From contig CAWBBE010000011.1 of the NCBI GenBank assembly GCA_963786975.1, positions 372,001 through 436,000 on the forward strand: 64,000 bases of DNA. Direction: 5' to 3'. The notes beneath the pieces were generated by a model that saw only the letters and a program-made list of their open reading frames with translations, searched no databases and was not told the DNA's origin. The DNA is from Palsa-506 sp963786975 (GTDB lineage Bacteria > Actinomycetota > Actinomycetes > Streptosporangiales > Streptosporangiaceae). This document shows positions 37,778 through 46,791 of this stretch, piece after piece. Position 1 is the stretch's first letter; each line of letters begins with the position of its first letter. The position numbers were made by a program, and so were the translations under genes.

Positions 37778-38446
37778 ATGACCAACGAGGCACAGCTGAG
37801 CATGACGGGATACGTGGCTACCCAGCCGGCCTTCTGGACGACCACCTCGGGCGCCACCAAGGTGTGGATGCGGGTGGCCTGGACTCCCCGGCACATTGAC
37901 CGCGTCACCGGCGAGTGGACCGACGGCCATACCTCGTATCTGACCGTGATCTGCTGGCGCAAGCTGGCCGACAACGTGGCCTTGTGCCTCCGCAAGGGCG
38001 ATCCAGTGGTCGTGAAGGGCCGCCTGTCCGTCCGGGACTACGAGAAAGACGGCACGACAAGGACCGCGGTCGAGGTGGACGCGAGCTCCATCGGGCATGA
38101 CATGTCCAGGGGCGCGGCCCACTTCCAGCGGACCAAGCGGGCGCCCGGCGAGACCGCGGCCGATCAGCTGGCGGCCGATCAGCTGGCAGGCGGGTTCGGC
38201 ACCGGCGGCCTGCCGGGTGACGAGGGACTGCGGCGCGGGGACGCCATGGCGGGCCCGGGCGACGGTTTCGGTGCCGGTCCCGCGCCGGATGACGCGGCCG
38301 CCGGGACGGCCGCGGGCGGCGGTGGCGGCGACGACGACGGCGACGGCGCAGGCGACGGCGGGCAGGCGGCCGGCCAGGGCATCTTCGACGAGAGCGCGAT
38401 CGCCGCACTGGCGGACGAGCCGGCCTCAGTTCCCGCGCCCTTCTGA
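37778..38446 (+). CDS. ssb: Single-stranded DNA-binding protein, SsbB-like paralogue
   Basis: A 222-residue SSB. The OB-fold (residues ~3–110) reads LSMTGYVATQPAFW, VWMRVAWTPRH, YLTVICWRKLADNVALCLRKGDPVVVKGRL, then the Gly/Asp-rich disordered tail. The end, ASVPAPF, keeps only the final Pro-Phe-like tip and lacks the acidic DDDIPF that recruits replication partners in housekeeping SSB, so this is probably the second actinomycete SSB (used in recombination or competence-like roles) and not the replication copy. ATG 37778 has caggagg upstream. Alone in its unit, flanked by hairpins. Confidence 0.9.
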   Translation: MTNEAQLSMTGYVATQPAFWTTTSGATKVWMRVAWTPRHIDRVTGEWTDGHTSYLTVICWRKLADNVALCLRKGDPVVVKGRLSVRDYEKDGTTRTAVEVDASSIGHDMSRGAAHFQRTKRAPGETAADQLAADQLAGGFGTGGLPGDEGLRRGDAMAGPGDGFGAGPAPDDAAAGTAAGGGGGDDDGDGAGDGGQAAGQGIFDESAIAALADEPASVPAPF

Positions 38447-38467
38447 TCCCTCAGCTGACCTGGCCGC

Positions 38468-38500
38468 GGCTGATCCGCCCGCGGAGCCGGCGGATCAGCC
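38468..38500. terminator. Terminator hairpin after ssb
   Basis: GGCTGATCCGCC (38468–38479) and GGCGGATCAGCC (38489–38500) make a perfect 12-bp stem with a nine-base loop, 21 bases after the ssb stop. Confidence 0.75.
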
Positions 38501-38574
38501 GTCTCGGCGGGCGCGGTCCCGGGCGTCGCTACCAGTACCGGCACCAGCCGTCCGAACCGGGTACTCGCTGCGCC

Positions 38575-38587
38575 TACCCTTAGTACA
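38575..38587 (+). promoter_or_regulatory. Leaderless promoter -10 element of ettA
   Basis: TACCCT (38575–38580) lies six bases before the ATG at 38587 and there is no ribosome-binding sequence, so transcription should begin at or next to the A of ATG. Leaderless mRNAs are common in actinomycetes. No clear -35 box is visible. Confidence 0.5.
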
Positions 38588-40251
38588 TGCCCGAGTTCAT
38601 CTACCAGATGCGCGCCGTGCGGAAGGCGCATGGCGACAAGGTCATCCTCGATGACGTCACCCTTGCCTTCCTGCCTGGCGCGAAGATCGGCGTCCTCGGA
38701 CCCAACGGCACCGGCAAGTCCACCCTGCTGCGCATGATGGCAGGCGTCGAGCAGCCGTCGAATGGCGATGCCCGGCTGATGCCGGGCTTCTCCGTGGGAC
38801 TGCTTGACCAGGAACCCGAACTGGACGACACCAAGACCGTGCTCGGCAACGTCGAGGACGGCGTGGCCGAGACCAAGGCGCTGCTTGAGAAGTACAACGA
38901 GATCGCCGAGAAGATGGCCACCGACTATTCCGACGACCTGCTCGCGGAGATGGGCAGGCTGCAGGAGCAGCTTGATCACCGGGAGGCCTGGGACCTCGAC
39001 AGCCAGCTGGATCAGGCCATGGACGCGCTGCGCTGCCCGCCGCCGGATGCGGATGTGAGCGTGCTGTCCGGCGGCGAGCGCAGGCGGGTCGCGCTCTGCA
39101 AGCTGCTGCTGCAGCAGCCGGACCTGCTGCTGCTCGACGAGCCAACCAACCACCTGGACGCGGAGAGCGTGCTCTGGCTGGAGCAGCACCTGGAGAAGTA
39201 TCCCGGCACCGTCGTCGCCGTCACGCACGACCGGTACTTCCTTGACAACGTCGCCGGGTGGATCCTCGAGCTCGACCGCGGGCATGCCTACCCGTACGAG
39301 GGCAACTACTCGACGTACCTGGAGACCAAGGCGACCCGGCTCAAGGTCGAGGGCCAGAAGGACGTCAAGCGCCGCAAGCGGCTGGACGATGAGCTCGAGT
39401 GGGTGCGGTCGAGCCCGCGGGCCCGGCAGGCGAAGAGCCGCGCCCGGCTGCAGCGGTACGAGGAGATGGCCGCGGAAGCCGACCAGAACAGGAAGCTTGA
39501 CTTCGAGGAGATCCAGATACCGCCGGGCCCGCGGCTCGGCGGGCTGGTCGTGGAGGTCGCCGACCTGGCCAAGGGCTTCGACGACCGGATGCTGATCGAG
39601 AATCTCAGCTTCAGCCTGCCGCCGAACGGGATCGTCGGCGTGATCGGCCCGAACGGGGTGGGCAAGACCACTCTGTTCAAGATGATCATCGGAGAAGAGC
39701 AGCCGGACGCCGGCTCGATCCGGATCGGCGAGACGGTTCAGATCGCGTACGTCGACCAGTCCAGAGGCCGGATCGACCCGGCCAAGAACGTGTGGCAGGT
39801 GATCTCCGACGGCGAGACCTACATCAGGGCCGGCCGCACCGAGATCCCCAGCCGCGCCTATGTCGCCGCCTTCGGTTTCAAAGGTCCTGACCAGCAGAAG
39901 CCGGCCGGGATCCTGTCCGGCGGCGAGCGCAACAGGGTGAACCTGGCGCTCACCCTCAAGCAGGGCGGGAACCTGCTGCTGCTGGACGAGCCGACGAACG
40001 ATCTCGACGTGGAGACGCTGTCGTCGCTGGAGAACGCGCTGCTCGATTTCCCCGGCTGCGCGGTGATCACCAGCCACGACCGCTGGTTCCTGGACCGGAT
40101 CGCAACGCACATCCTGGCCTGGGAGGGCGGCGCCAGCTGGTTCTGGTTCGAGGGCAACTTCGAGTCGTACGAGAAGAACAAGATCGACCGGCTCGGCGCC
40201 GAGGCGGCCAGGCCGCACCGGGTTACCTACCGGAAGCTCACCAGGGGCTGA
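38587..40251 (+). CDS. ettA: Energy-dependent translational throttle protein EttA (ABC-F)
   Basis: A 554-residue ABC-F protein with two ATPase cassettes that binds the ribosomal E site and gates translation elongation by ATP/ADP state. Cassette 1: GVLGPNGTGKSTLLRMM, LSGGERRRVALCKLLL, LLLLDEPTNHLDAESV. Cassette 2: GVIGPNGVGKTTLFKMI, LSGGERNRVNLALTL, LLLLDEPTNDLDVETL. The linker has WVRSSPRARQAKSRARLQRYEEM, and the 'arm' insertion is in the first cassette. No membrane domain exists. Length and motifs match E. coli EttA relatives. Confidence 0.96.
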   Translation: MPEFIYQMRAVRKAHGDKVILDDVTLAFLPGAKIGVLGPNGTGKSTLLRMMAGVEQPSNGDARLMPGFSVGLLDQEPELDDTKTVLGNVEDGVAETKALLEKYNEIAEKMATDYSDDLLAEMGRLQEQLDHREAWDLDSQLDQAMDALRCPPPDADVSVLSGGERRRVALCKLLLQQPDLLLLDEPTNHLDAESVLWLEQHLEKYPGTVVAVTHDRYFLDNVAGWILELDRGHAYPYEGNYSTYLETKATRLKVEGQKDVKRRKRLDDELEWVRSSPRARQAKSRARLQRYEEMAAEADQNRKLDFEEIQIPPGPRLGGLVVEVADLAKGFDDRMLIENLSFSLPPNGIVGVIGPNGVGKTTLFKMIIGEEQPDAGSIRIGETVQIAYVDQSRGRIDPAKNVWQVISDGETYIRAGRTEIPSRAYVAAFGFKGPDQQKPAGILSGGERNRVNLALTLKQGGNLLLLDEPTNDLDVETLSSLENALLDFPGCAVITSHDRWFLDRIATHILAWEGGASWFWFEGNFESYEKNKIDRLGAEAARPHRVTYRKLTRG

Positions 40252-40272
40252 CGGTCAGGCCGGGGTCAGCCC
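40245..40272. terminator. Convergent hairpin between ettA and globin
   Basis: GGGCTGAC (40245–40252) and GTCAGCCC (40265–40272) pair perfectly; the hairpin spans both stop codons of the tail-to-tail genes and could end transcription in both directions. Confidence 0.55.
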
Positions 40273-40683
40273 GATGTCTGGCCCGCGGCCGGCCGCCGAA
40301 GGCTGGTTGACCAGGCTGTGCGCCGCCATCACCAGGTAGTCCCAGAGCTGCCGGTCAAGCGCGCCGTCCAGGGCCAGCTCGTCCAGGGCCGCGCGCATGT
40401 GCCGCAGCCAGGCGTCGCGCTCGGCTTCGCCGATCGCGAAATGCGCGTGCCGCATCCGCAGCCGGGGGTGACCGCGCCGCTGGCCGTAGGTGCCCGGGCC
40501 GCCCCAGTACTGGATCAGAAAGAGCCGCAGATGCTCCTCGGCCGGGCCGAGATCGCGGCTCGGGTACACGGCGCGGAGTTCCGGATCCGCCGCGACTGCC
40601 CGGTAGAAGCTGCTCACCAGGCGGCGGAAGGTCTCTTCGCCGCCCACCGCCTCGTAGAGGCTCGTCTCCGTTGGTTCATTCAT
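40255..40683 (-). CDS. glbO: Group II truncated hemoglobin
   Basis: A 142-residue 2-on-2 globin of the trHbO type, binding heme and oxygen in the cytoplasm. Marks are SLYEAVGGEETFRRLVSSFY (helices A–B with the Phe/Tyr pair), FLIQYWGGPGTYGQRRGHP, RMRHAHFAIGEAERDAWLRHM with the proximal His, and the Trp of helix G. The start is ATG 40683. It is the single gene of its unit as far as I can see; mscS lies 40 bases upstream on the same strand, so the two may be co-transcribed. Confidence 0.93.
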   Translation of the reverse strand: MNEPTETSLYEAVGGEETFRRLVSSFYRAVAADPELRAVYPSRDLGPAEEHLRLFLIQYWGGPGTYGQRRGHPRLRMRHAHFAIGEAERDAWLRHMRAALDELALDGALDRQLWDYLVMAAHSLVNQPSAAGRGPDIGLTPA

Positions 40684-40722
40684 GGCTGCGCCCAGCGTAT
40701 TACCAGCTCGCCACGGCGGCGA

Positions 40723-41781
40723 TCACGGGCCGGTCAGGGCACCGGCAGCGCCGCCGCCCGTCCTGCCGCCGGCGGCCGGGCCGCCGGCCGGGTCGCCGCT
40801 GCCTGATCGGGGCGCCTGATCGTCCCGGCCTGCCGTGTCCAGGGCGCTCTTCAGCCGCTCCCTGAGCTCCCTGGCGACCTCCCACTGGCGCTGTGGCGCC
40901 GTTCGCGCCGCCAGCCGGACGACTATCTGGTCGGTGGAAAGTTCCTGCACGCCCCAGACCTCGGGCGCCTCCAGGATGACGCCATGCCAGTCCGGCTCCT
41001 GCCACATGTCCGCGGCGGTCGCCGTCAGGATCCGCCGCACGCGCGGTATGTCCCGGTCGTAGGCAACCGGGAAGTCGACCACGGCACGGGCCCAGCCCTG
41101 CGACTCGTTGCCCGACTGGCTGATCGTGCCGTTCCGGATATGCCACAGGACGCCATTCACGTCCCGTAGCCGGGTGATCCGCAGACTGACCCCCTCGACC
41201 GTTCCGGTGACATTGCCGACGGCGACGACGTCGCCGACGCCGTACTGATCTTCAAGCAGCATGAAGATGCCCGCCAGGAAGTCCTGCACCACGTTCTGCG
41301 CGCCGAATCCGATGGCGACGCCGAGCACCCCGGCGCTGGCCAGTATCGGCGCCAGGTTGAGTCCCAGGTCGCCGAGGATGATGACGATGGCGATGCCGAA
41401 GATGGTGACCGACGCGGCGTTGCTGAGAACCGAGCCGAGCGCATTGGCGCGCGGATTGCGCCGCTCGCCGACGGAGTCGGCCCGGCTCGCTGCTCGCTCG
41501 CTCGCCCGGGCGGTGATCCGGCCGATGACCCGGCGCGCGGCGATGCGCAGCAGTACCGCGATCAGCAGCACGAACATGATTCGGGCGACTACCTGCGCGG
41601 GCCCGGCGAAGAAGACTTTCGTCAGGTCCGCCGCCTTGGCGTTGTGCGAGATATCCCAGACGAATCGGCAGGCCACGCCGGGGTCGTTCCCGCAGGCGCT
41701 GGCCAGCGTGTCCGCCGGCGGATGGGCCGGCAGGCTCCGCTCCGCGGCGGCGAGGGCGGCGTAAGACACGGCGGGTTGCAC
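40723..41781 (-). CDS. Small-conductance mechanosensitive channel family protein
   Basis: A 352-residue MscS-type channel that would relieve osmotic pressure. A first helix (VARIMFVLLIAVLLRIAARRVI) and second (ASVTIFGIAIVIILGDLGL) precede the pore helix LAPILASAGVLGVAIGFGAQNVVQDFLAGIFMLLE, then the beta domain YGVGDVVAVGNVTGTVEGVSLRITRLRDVNGVLWHIRNG and the alpha/beta C-terminal domain. The Gly/Ala-rich tail is disordered. I chose GTG 41781 (VQPAVSYAAL), with AGGA ten bases upstream; the longer reading to 42237 crosses the divergent promoter. The 250-base gap to the next gene has an AT-richer stretch (41940–41985) probably holding both promoters. Confidence 0.9.
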   Translation of the reverse strand: MQPAVSYAALAAAERSLPAHPPADTLASACGNDPGVACRFVWDISHNAKAADLTKVFFAGPAQVVARIMFVLLIAVLLRIAARRVIGRITARASERAASRADSVGERRNPRANALGSVLSNAASVTIFGIAIVIILGDLGLNLAPILASAGVLGVAIGFGAQNVVQDFLAGIFMLLEDQYGVGDVVAVGNVTGTVEGVSLRITRLRDVNGVLWHIRNGTISQSGNESQGWARAVVDFPVAYDRDIPRVRRILTATAADMWQEPDWHGVILEAPEVWGVQELSTDQIVVRLAARTAPQRQWEVARELRERLKSALDTAGRDDQAPRSGSGDPAGGPAAGGRTGGGAAGALTGP

Positions 41782-42031
41782 GACAGGTTCCTTTCGGCGA
41801 CGGTTCCCATATTCGCCGGCGCCGGCCACGCCCGACGGCCGATCGGGGCTTGCCATCGCAGACGGGTCCCTAAGCGGGCAAATCCCGGCCCGGTGCAGCC
41901 TGGCGCGCAAATGGCGCCATCGGGTCAATCCACCCCCGCGATTATAAGCGCAGAGCAACGTGTAGATTACATTAAGTGAAACGGGCGGGGCTGGGAACAT
42001 CGGATTTGGTGACCGGGGGAGGAGGGGCCAG

Positions 42032-43927
42032 ATGCCTGCCGAGAGGCGGCAGTTAACTGCTGATCTGCCGGTTAGCCACCGAACGCGGCCGGCTGGGCGG
42101 GCCGCGGTGCCGCCGCGGGCCCGGGAATCCGGCCCGGCCGTCAGCGAGGTCGCGCTGGCCCGCGAGATCCGGGCCCGCGAGACGGTCGCCGGGGAAGCCC
42201 CGCCGGCGATTGCCGCCATCATCCGCCGGGCATGCACGCCTGCCTACGGCACGACCTGGATCCGTGCCTACCGGCTCGCGCTCGGCCTCGCCCTGGCCGA
42301 CGTCGTCGCGCAACTGCGGGCCAGGTACGAGGCCGAGGGGCGGAAGACTCCGCGGTTCAGCGAGACGCTGCTGTCCGCGTACGAGAGCGGGCAGAAGCGC
42401 CCGGGACCGGAGTACCTGCACTACCTGTGTGCCGTCTACAGCGCGGATCCGCAGGACCTCGGCTATCAGGGCCGGTGCTTCTGCGGCCGGGCGCATGCCG
42501 CCAAGGCCGGCGGCGCGGACCGGGACCGTGCCGCCGTTCGCCCCGCTGCGGTACCGTTTCCAGCCGTGCCGCGCGCTGCCGCCCCGCCGCGCAGTGCCGC
42601 CCCGCCGCGCAGTGCCGCCCCGCCGCGCGGTGCCGCCCGATCACGCGACGGCGTATCCCGGGGCGTCTCATCGCGGGCCGCCATGACCGTGATTGCGGCC
42701 GGTCCGGCCGCTGAGCTGGGCACCTGCGGTGTTGCCACCGGTCCGGCCGCTGAGCTGGGCACCAGCGAGCCGCCCGGCCGCCCGCCGCCCGGCCGCCCGC
42801 CGGCTGGCCGCCAATCGGGTACCGTCCAGCCGGGTGCCGGCCTGGCCGCCGGCCAGCCAGATGCGGGCGATTTGCTCCTCGGCATGCGGCTCGCGCTGCT
42901 GAGGGACGTCACCGCGGCTGCTGACAGCGGATTCCTCGGTGCCGCCGACCAGGTTCGGCGCCAGCTTGACGGTGCGCTGCTCGGCCGGACCGTATCGAGG
43001 ACGATGCTGGACCAGTGGGAGGAGATCACCGCCGGATACGGCGCGCGGTACATGACCGAGCCGCCACTCCGGCTGCTCTGCGATGTCCTGCTGGACCTGC
43101 ACGACATCCGTCGCATGTGCGCGGAGCGTCAGCCAGTCGAATGTGCCGAGCGGCTCTGCCGGCTGGCCGGGCAGCTCGCTGGCCTGACCGGCATGGCCAT
43201 GATCGACCTTGGCGACCAGCGGCTGGCCCGGTCGTTCTTCCGCACCGCGCGGACCGCCGCGGACGAGACCGGCGACCGGCGGCTCCGGGCCTGGGTGACA
43301 GCCCGCGAGGCGCTGGTTCCGCTCTACTACGGTGATCCGCGCGAGGCGGCCGCGCTGGCCAGGGCGGGGACTGACCTCGCGGGCCGCAGGCCATGCGCGG
43401 CCGGGATCATCGCGCCGGTCGTCGAGGCGCGGGCGCTGGCCCGGCTGGCCGGCCGTAGCCGCCGGGAGGTACTCGACCGGGTCCGGCGTGCGATGGACCG
43501 GGCCCACGACGCGCTCAGCGAGCTGCCCCCAGCGGACACCCCGGATACCGCGTTCGGCTACACCGAGCGGCAGCTGTTCTTCCACCAGGGGGATGCCCTG
43601 GTCACCCTGGGCGATTACCAGGGCGCTACCCGGGCTTTCGCGCATGCGCTGCGGCTGTACCGGCCGGCCGAGTTCCTCGACCGGGCCCTGGTCATGTTCG
43701 GGGAGGCGCGCTGCCTGGCCGAGGCCGCCGAGCCGGAGCAGGCGCTGCGGCTCGGCCGGGAAACCCTGATCGGCCTGCCCCGCCAGCACCGCACCGAGAT
43801 CGTGCTGCAGGCCGCCCGCGGGCTTGGCGAGGCCGTGGCAGCCAGGCACGTGCGGCTGGCTGCGCTGAGCGACTACCGGGAGGCGCTCCGCGCCGGATTA
43901 TCCGCCCGCGCGCTCCGCCCGGCCTGA
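42032..43927 (+). CDS. XRE-type HTH regulator with TPR-like C-terminal half
   Basis: A 631-residue regulator. Residues ~65–145 are a Cro/C1-like helix-turn-helix (YRLALGLALADVVAQLRARYEAEG…RFSETLLSAYESGQKRPGPEYLHYLCAVYSADPQDLGY). A disordered Pro/Arg/Ala middle with repeats follows, then from ~residue 285 a helical, TPR-like region (ERLCRLAGQLAGLTGMAMIDLGDQRLARSFFRTA; ERQLFFHQGDALVTLGDYQGATRAFAHALRLY). This plan is common in streptomycete regulators of development or secondary metabolism, where the TPR part senses a partner or peptide. The ATG at 42032 follows gggaggagg. No cognate partner gene is obvious. Confidence 0.85.
   Translation: MPAERRQLTADLPVSHRTRPAGRAAVPPRARESGPAVSEVALAREIRARETVAGEAPPAIAAIIRRACTPAYGTTWIRAYRLALGLALADVVAQLRARYEAEGRKTPRFSETLLSAYESGQKRPGPEYLHYLCAVYSADPQDLGYQGRCFCGRAHAAKAGGADRDRAAVRPAAVPFPAVPRAAAPPRSAAPPRSAAPPRGAARSRDGVSRGVSSRAAMTVIAAGPAAELGTCGVATGPAAELGTSEPPGRPPPGRPPAGRQSGTVQPGAGLAAGQPDAGDLLLGMRLALLRDVTAAADSGFLGAADQVRRQLDGALLGRTVSRTMLDQWEEITAGYGARYMTEPPLRLLCDVLLDLHDIRRMCAERQPVECAERLCRLAGQLAGLTGMAMIDLGDQRLARSFFRTARTAADETGDRRLRAWVTAREALVPLYYGDPREAAALARAGTDLAGRRPCAAGIIAPVVEARALARLAGRSRREVLDRVRRAMDRAHDALSELPPADTPDTAFGYTERQLFFHQGDALVTLGDYQGATRAFAHALRLYRPAEFLDRALVMFGEARCLAEAAEPEQALRLGRETLIGLPRQHRTEIVLQAARGLGEAVAARHVRLAALSDYREALRAGLSARALRPA
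42578..42631 (+). repeat. Three 18-bp repeats in the HTH–TPR linker
   Basis: Three units code for AAPPRS, AAPPRS and AAPPRG. Slightly downstream, GPAAELGT occurs twice (about 42703 and 42742). Both are in-frame expansions within the disordered linker. Confidence 0.8.
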
Positions 43928-43960
43928 CTGCGCCCGGCCTGGGTGCGCCCGGCTGCGGTC

Positions 43961-46048
43961 TCACAGCCGCAGGCCGGTATGCCGGGCGGCGAACGCCAGC
44001 GTCTCCGCCGACAGCGCAACTGAGCGGCTCACCGCCCGCGCGCCGTGCCCGACGTCCGATTCCCGCCGCAGCAGTACCGGACGGCTGGCCAGCGAGCCCG
44101 GAGCCGCATGCTGCAGGGCGGCGCACATCTTGCGGGCATGCATCGGATCGACCCGGGTGTCGCTGTCGAAGACGGTGAACAGCACGGCCGGATAGCGCGT
44201 CCCGGCGCGCACGTGGTGATACGGCGAGTAGGACAGCAGCCAGCCGAGCTGCACCGGGTCGGCGGCGGTCCCGTACTCGTCGTTCCAGGTCTCGCCCAGT
44301 CCGAACCGCTCATAGCGCACCATGTCGAGCAGCGGGGCCGAGCAGATCACGGTGCCGAAGAGATCCGGCCGCTGCGTCAGCGCGGCACCGACCAGCAGCC
44401 CGCCGTTCGAGCCCCCGGAGATGGCAAGCTGCCCGGGCGTCGTCCAGCCGTCAGCGATCAGTTTCTCCGCGGCGGCATGGAAGTCGTCGAAGACGCATTG
44501 CTTGCGGTCACGCATCCCGGCGCGGTGCCAGTCCTCGCCCTCCTCGCTGCCGCCCCGCAGCCCGGCGATGGCGAACACGCCGCCGGCTTGCGCCCAGGCC
44601 AGCGCCGTCGGCGCATAGCCGGGCGTCATGCTGATCCCGAACCCGCCATACCCGGTCAGGATGGCCGGCCTGGGCTCGCGGCGCTGCTGCCGCCCGGAGA
44701 TGATCAGCATCCGCACGGTCGTGCCGTCCGCCGACCGGTAGGTCACCTGCTGCGTCTGCACGTCGGGGACGCTGACCGACCCCGGCGCCCGCTGCCACAG
44801 CTCGACCTGCCCGCTGCGCGCGTCGTACCGGTAGACGGCAGCCGGCGAGGTGTTATCGGTATAGCCGAACCACGCCTCGTGGCCGCCTTCCGGCCGTTCG
44901 CTCAGCCCGCTGACGGTGCCCAGGCCCGGCAGCGGGATGCTGCTCAGCCGCTCGCCGGTGGCCAGGTCGTGCACGCTGATCTCGCCGATCGCGTGCCTGG
45001 TCCAGGACGCCAGCAGCACCGGCCGGTCCAGTTCGGCGCCGTCCAGGATCGCGTAGCCGGTCAGTACGGCCTCGGCGTCCGGGCCGATCCGCTCGCGCCA
45101 GCCGGCGAATCCCGGCTCGGCCGGGTCGGCGGCCAGCAGCCGGCCGCGCGGCGCGCCGGAGTCGGTGAAGATGTAGAGCGTGCCGTCCCGGCCGACCCTG
45201 GCCATCGTCTGGGCGTCCACGCCCTGCTGCACCACGCGCAGGTCCGGCGCCGACTCCCCGGACGCCGTCAGGTCGGCGATCCAGAGATCGTTCCGCGGCG
45301 CGGTGCCGGCCGCCGCGGCGACGATCAGCCAGCGGCCGTCCATGCTCACCGAGGCCAGGTAATAGTTCGTTTTCTGCTGGCCCGCGCCGAAGATCAGCGT
45401 GTCGTCGTCCGCGGACGTGCCGACCCGGTGCAAGTAGATTCGGCGGTGATACTGCTCCTCGCCGTCGGGCACGGCGTCCGGGTGCAGCCGGCGCGTGTAG
45501 TAGAACGCCTTGCCGCCGGGCAGCCAGGCCACGCCGCTGTACCGGCACCGGTCGATCGGGCCGTCCACGTCCTGGCCGGTCTCGACGTCCAGGACGCGCA
45601 GCGTCGACTCTTCCGCCCCGCCCTCGGACAGCTGGTAGGCGAGCAGCCTGCCCTCCTTGTCCGGCTGCCAGGCATCCAGCGTCGTCGTGCCGGACGGATC
45701 CAGCTGCATCGGGTCGATTAGCGCCCGCTCGCCGCCGGATGCCGCTGCGGTGTACAGCACGGCATGCTCCTGGCCCGGCGCCCGGCGGACGAAGAACTGC
45801 CGCCCGCCGCGCCAGGCCGGGCTGCCGACGGTCCCCGCGCCCAGCAGTTCGGCCAGCCTGGCGGCCAGCGATTCCCGGCCGGGCAGCCCCGCCGCGTACT
45901 CCGCGTAAAGCGCATCCTGGCTGGTCAGCCAGGTGCGGGTGGCCTCGCTGGCGGGATCTTCCAGCCACCGGTAGGGATCGGCCACGGAGTATCCGTTAAT
46001 AATCTCGATTTGATCCGCTCGCCACGCGGCCGGGTACCTAGTCGTCAT
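43961..46048 (-). CDS. Prolyl oligopeptidase family serine peptidase (S9A)
   Basis: A 695-residue cytoplasmic peptidase that cleaves short proline-containing peptides. The N-terminus has DPYRWLEDPASEATRTW, typical of POP. A beta-propeller spans ~70–410. The alpha/beta-hydrolase domain follows, with ILTGYGGFGISMTPGY, LRGGSEEGEDWHRAGM, the nucleophile in LAISGGSNGGLLVGA, the Asp in FDSDTRVDPMHARKM and the His in DVGHGARAVSRSV. Length matches the family. Start is ATG 46048. It is convergent with the XRE gene and divergent from the HNH gene across a segment with a 31-nt palindrome. Confidence 0.94.
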   Translation of the reverse strand: MTTRYPAAWRADQIEIINGYSVADPYRWLEDPASEATRTWLTSQDALYAEYAAGLPGRESLAARLAELLGAGTVGSPAWRGGRQFFVRRAPGQEHAVLYTAAASGGERALIDPMQLDPSGTTTLDAWQPDKEGRLLAYQLSEGGAEESTLRVLDVETGQDVDGPIDRCRYSGVAWLPGGKAFYYTRRLHPDAVPDGEEQYHRRIYLHRVGTSADDDTLIFGAGQQKTNYYLASVSMDGRWLIVAAAAGTAPRNDLWIADLTASGESAPDLRVVQQGVDAQTMARVGRDGTLYIFTDSGAPRGRLLAADPAEPGFAGWRERIGPDAEAVLTGYAILDGAELDRPVLLASWTRHAIGEISVHDLATGERLSSIPLPGLGTVSGLSERPEGGHEAWFGYTDNTSPAAVYRYDARSGQVELWQRAPGSVSVPDVQTQQVTYRSADGTTVRMLIISGRQQRREPRPAILTGYGGFGISMTPGYAPTALAWAQAGGVFAIAGLRGGSEEGEDWHRAGMRDRKQCVFDDFHAAAEKLIADGWTTPGQLAISGGSNGGLLVGAALTQRPDLFGTVICSAPLLDMVRYERFGLGETWNDEYGTAADPVQLGWLLSYSPYHHVRAGTRYPAVLFTVFDSDTRVDPMHARKMCAALQHAAPGSLASRPVLLRRESDVGHGARAVSRSVALSAETLAFAARHTGLRL

Positions 46049-46130
46049 GTTTTGACTCTAGGGCTACCGGCGCCCGCGGCCGGGCGAGCGCCTGGTACGT
46101 GCCACCGGCGGCGCGTCCCGTTACGCTATT

Positions 46131-46161
46131 GGAGTTGCCGGGCGGGCCGCCCGGCAACTCC
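46131..46161. repeat. 31-nt perfect palindrome upstream of the HNH gene
   Basis: 15-base arms (46131–46145 and 46147–46161, GGAGTTGCCGGGCGG and its complement) flank a single central base, and outer bases 46130/46162 also pair. It lies in the divergent promoter region between the S9A peptidase and the HNH gene. It could be an operator for a dimeric repressor or a terminator-like stem in either leader. Confidence 0.75.
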
Positions 46162-46214
46162 ACTGGTCACGGGTGCTCCGGCTCCGCGAGCGGCGCAGCC
46201 GGCGGGAGGTGCGC

Positions 46215-46727
46215 GTGCGTCGGGTACTGCTGCTCAACATCACGTATGAGCCGCTGACCACGGTCTGCCTGCCCAGGGCCGTGTGCCTAGTGCTTGGCGA
46301 GAAGGCCGAGGTCGTGCACGAGGACGCGGACGGACGGGTGCTGCGCTCGGCGTCGGCCAGGCTGACCGCCCCGTCGGTGATCAAGCTGCGCCGGTACGTG
46401 CGGGTGCCGTATCGCAGCCGGGTCCCGCTCACCAGGGCAGCGCTGATGCGCCGGGACAACTACCTGTGCGCCTACTGCGGCACCAAGGCGGAGACCATCG
46501 ACCACGTGGTGCCCCGCAGCCGAGGCGGCACGCATGCCTGGGAGAACTGCGTCGCGTCCTGCACGAAGTGCAACCACGGCAAGGCCGACCGGCTGATCGA
46601 GGAACTCGGCTGGAGCCTGCGCTGCGTACCCGCGGTGCCGCGTGGCGCGCACTGGCGGCTGATCGGCGCCGCGCACGACGGCGACCCGCAGTGGGCCGCC
46701 TACCTGGCCAAGACGACCGCCGCCTGA
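46215..46727 (+). CDS. HNH endonuclease family protein
   Basis: A 170-residue protein of the short actinobacterial HNH type: VLLLNITYEPLTTVCLPRAV at the N-terminus, then two zinc-binding CxxC pairs (CAYCGTK and CTKCNHGK) around the catalytic DHVVPRSRGGTHAWENC. The conserved NxTYEPL opening occurs in stand-alone chromosomal HNH proteins whose job is not settled (DNA repair or nicking). I chose GTG 46215, six bases after ggagg; GTG 46209 overlaps that site. No restriction or phage genes are nearby, so it is probably a housekeeping copy. Confidence 0.9.
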   Translation: MRRVLLLNITYEPLTTVCLPRAVCLVLGEKAEVVHEDADGRVLRSASARLTAPSVIKLRRYVRVPYRSRVPLTRAALMRRDNYLCAYCGTKAETIDHVVPRSRGGTHAWENCVASCTKCNHGKADRLIEELGWSLRCVPAVPRGAHWRLIGAAHDGDPQWAAYLAKTTAA

Positions 46728-46791
46728 GCAATCGCCCAGCAGGAGGCCGGATAACCGGGCCCGCGGGCGTCACTGCCGGGTCCCCGGCCGG

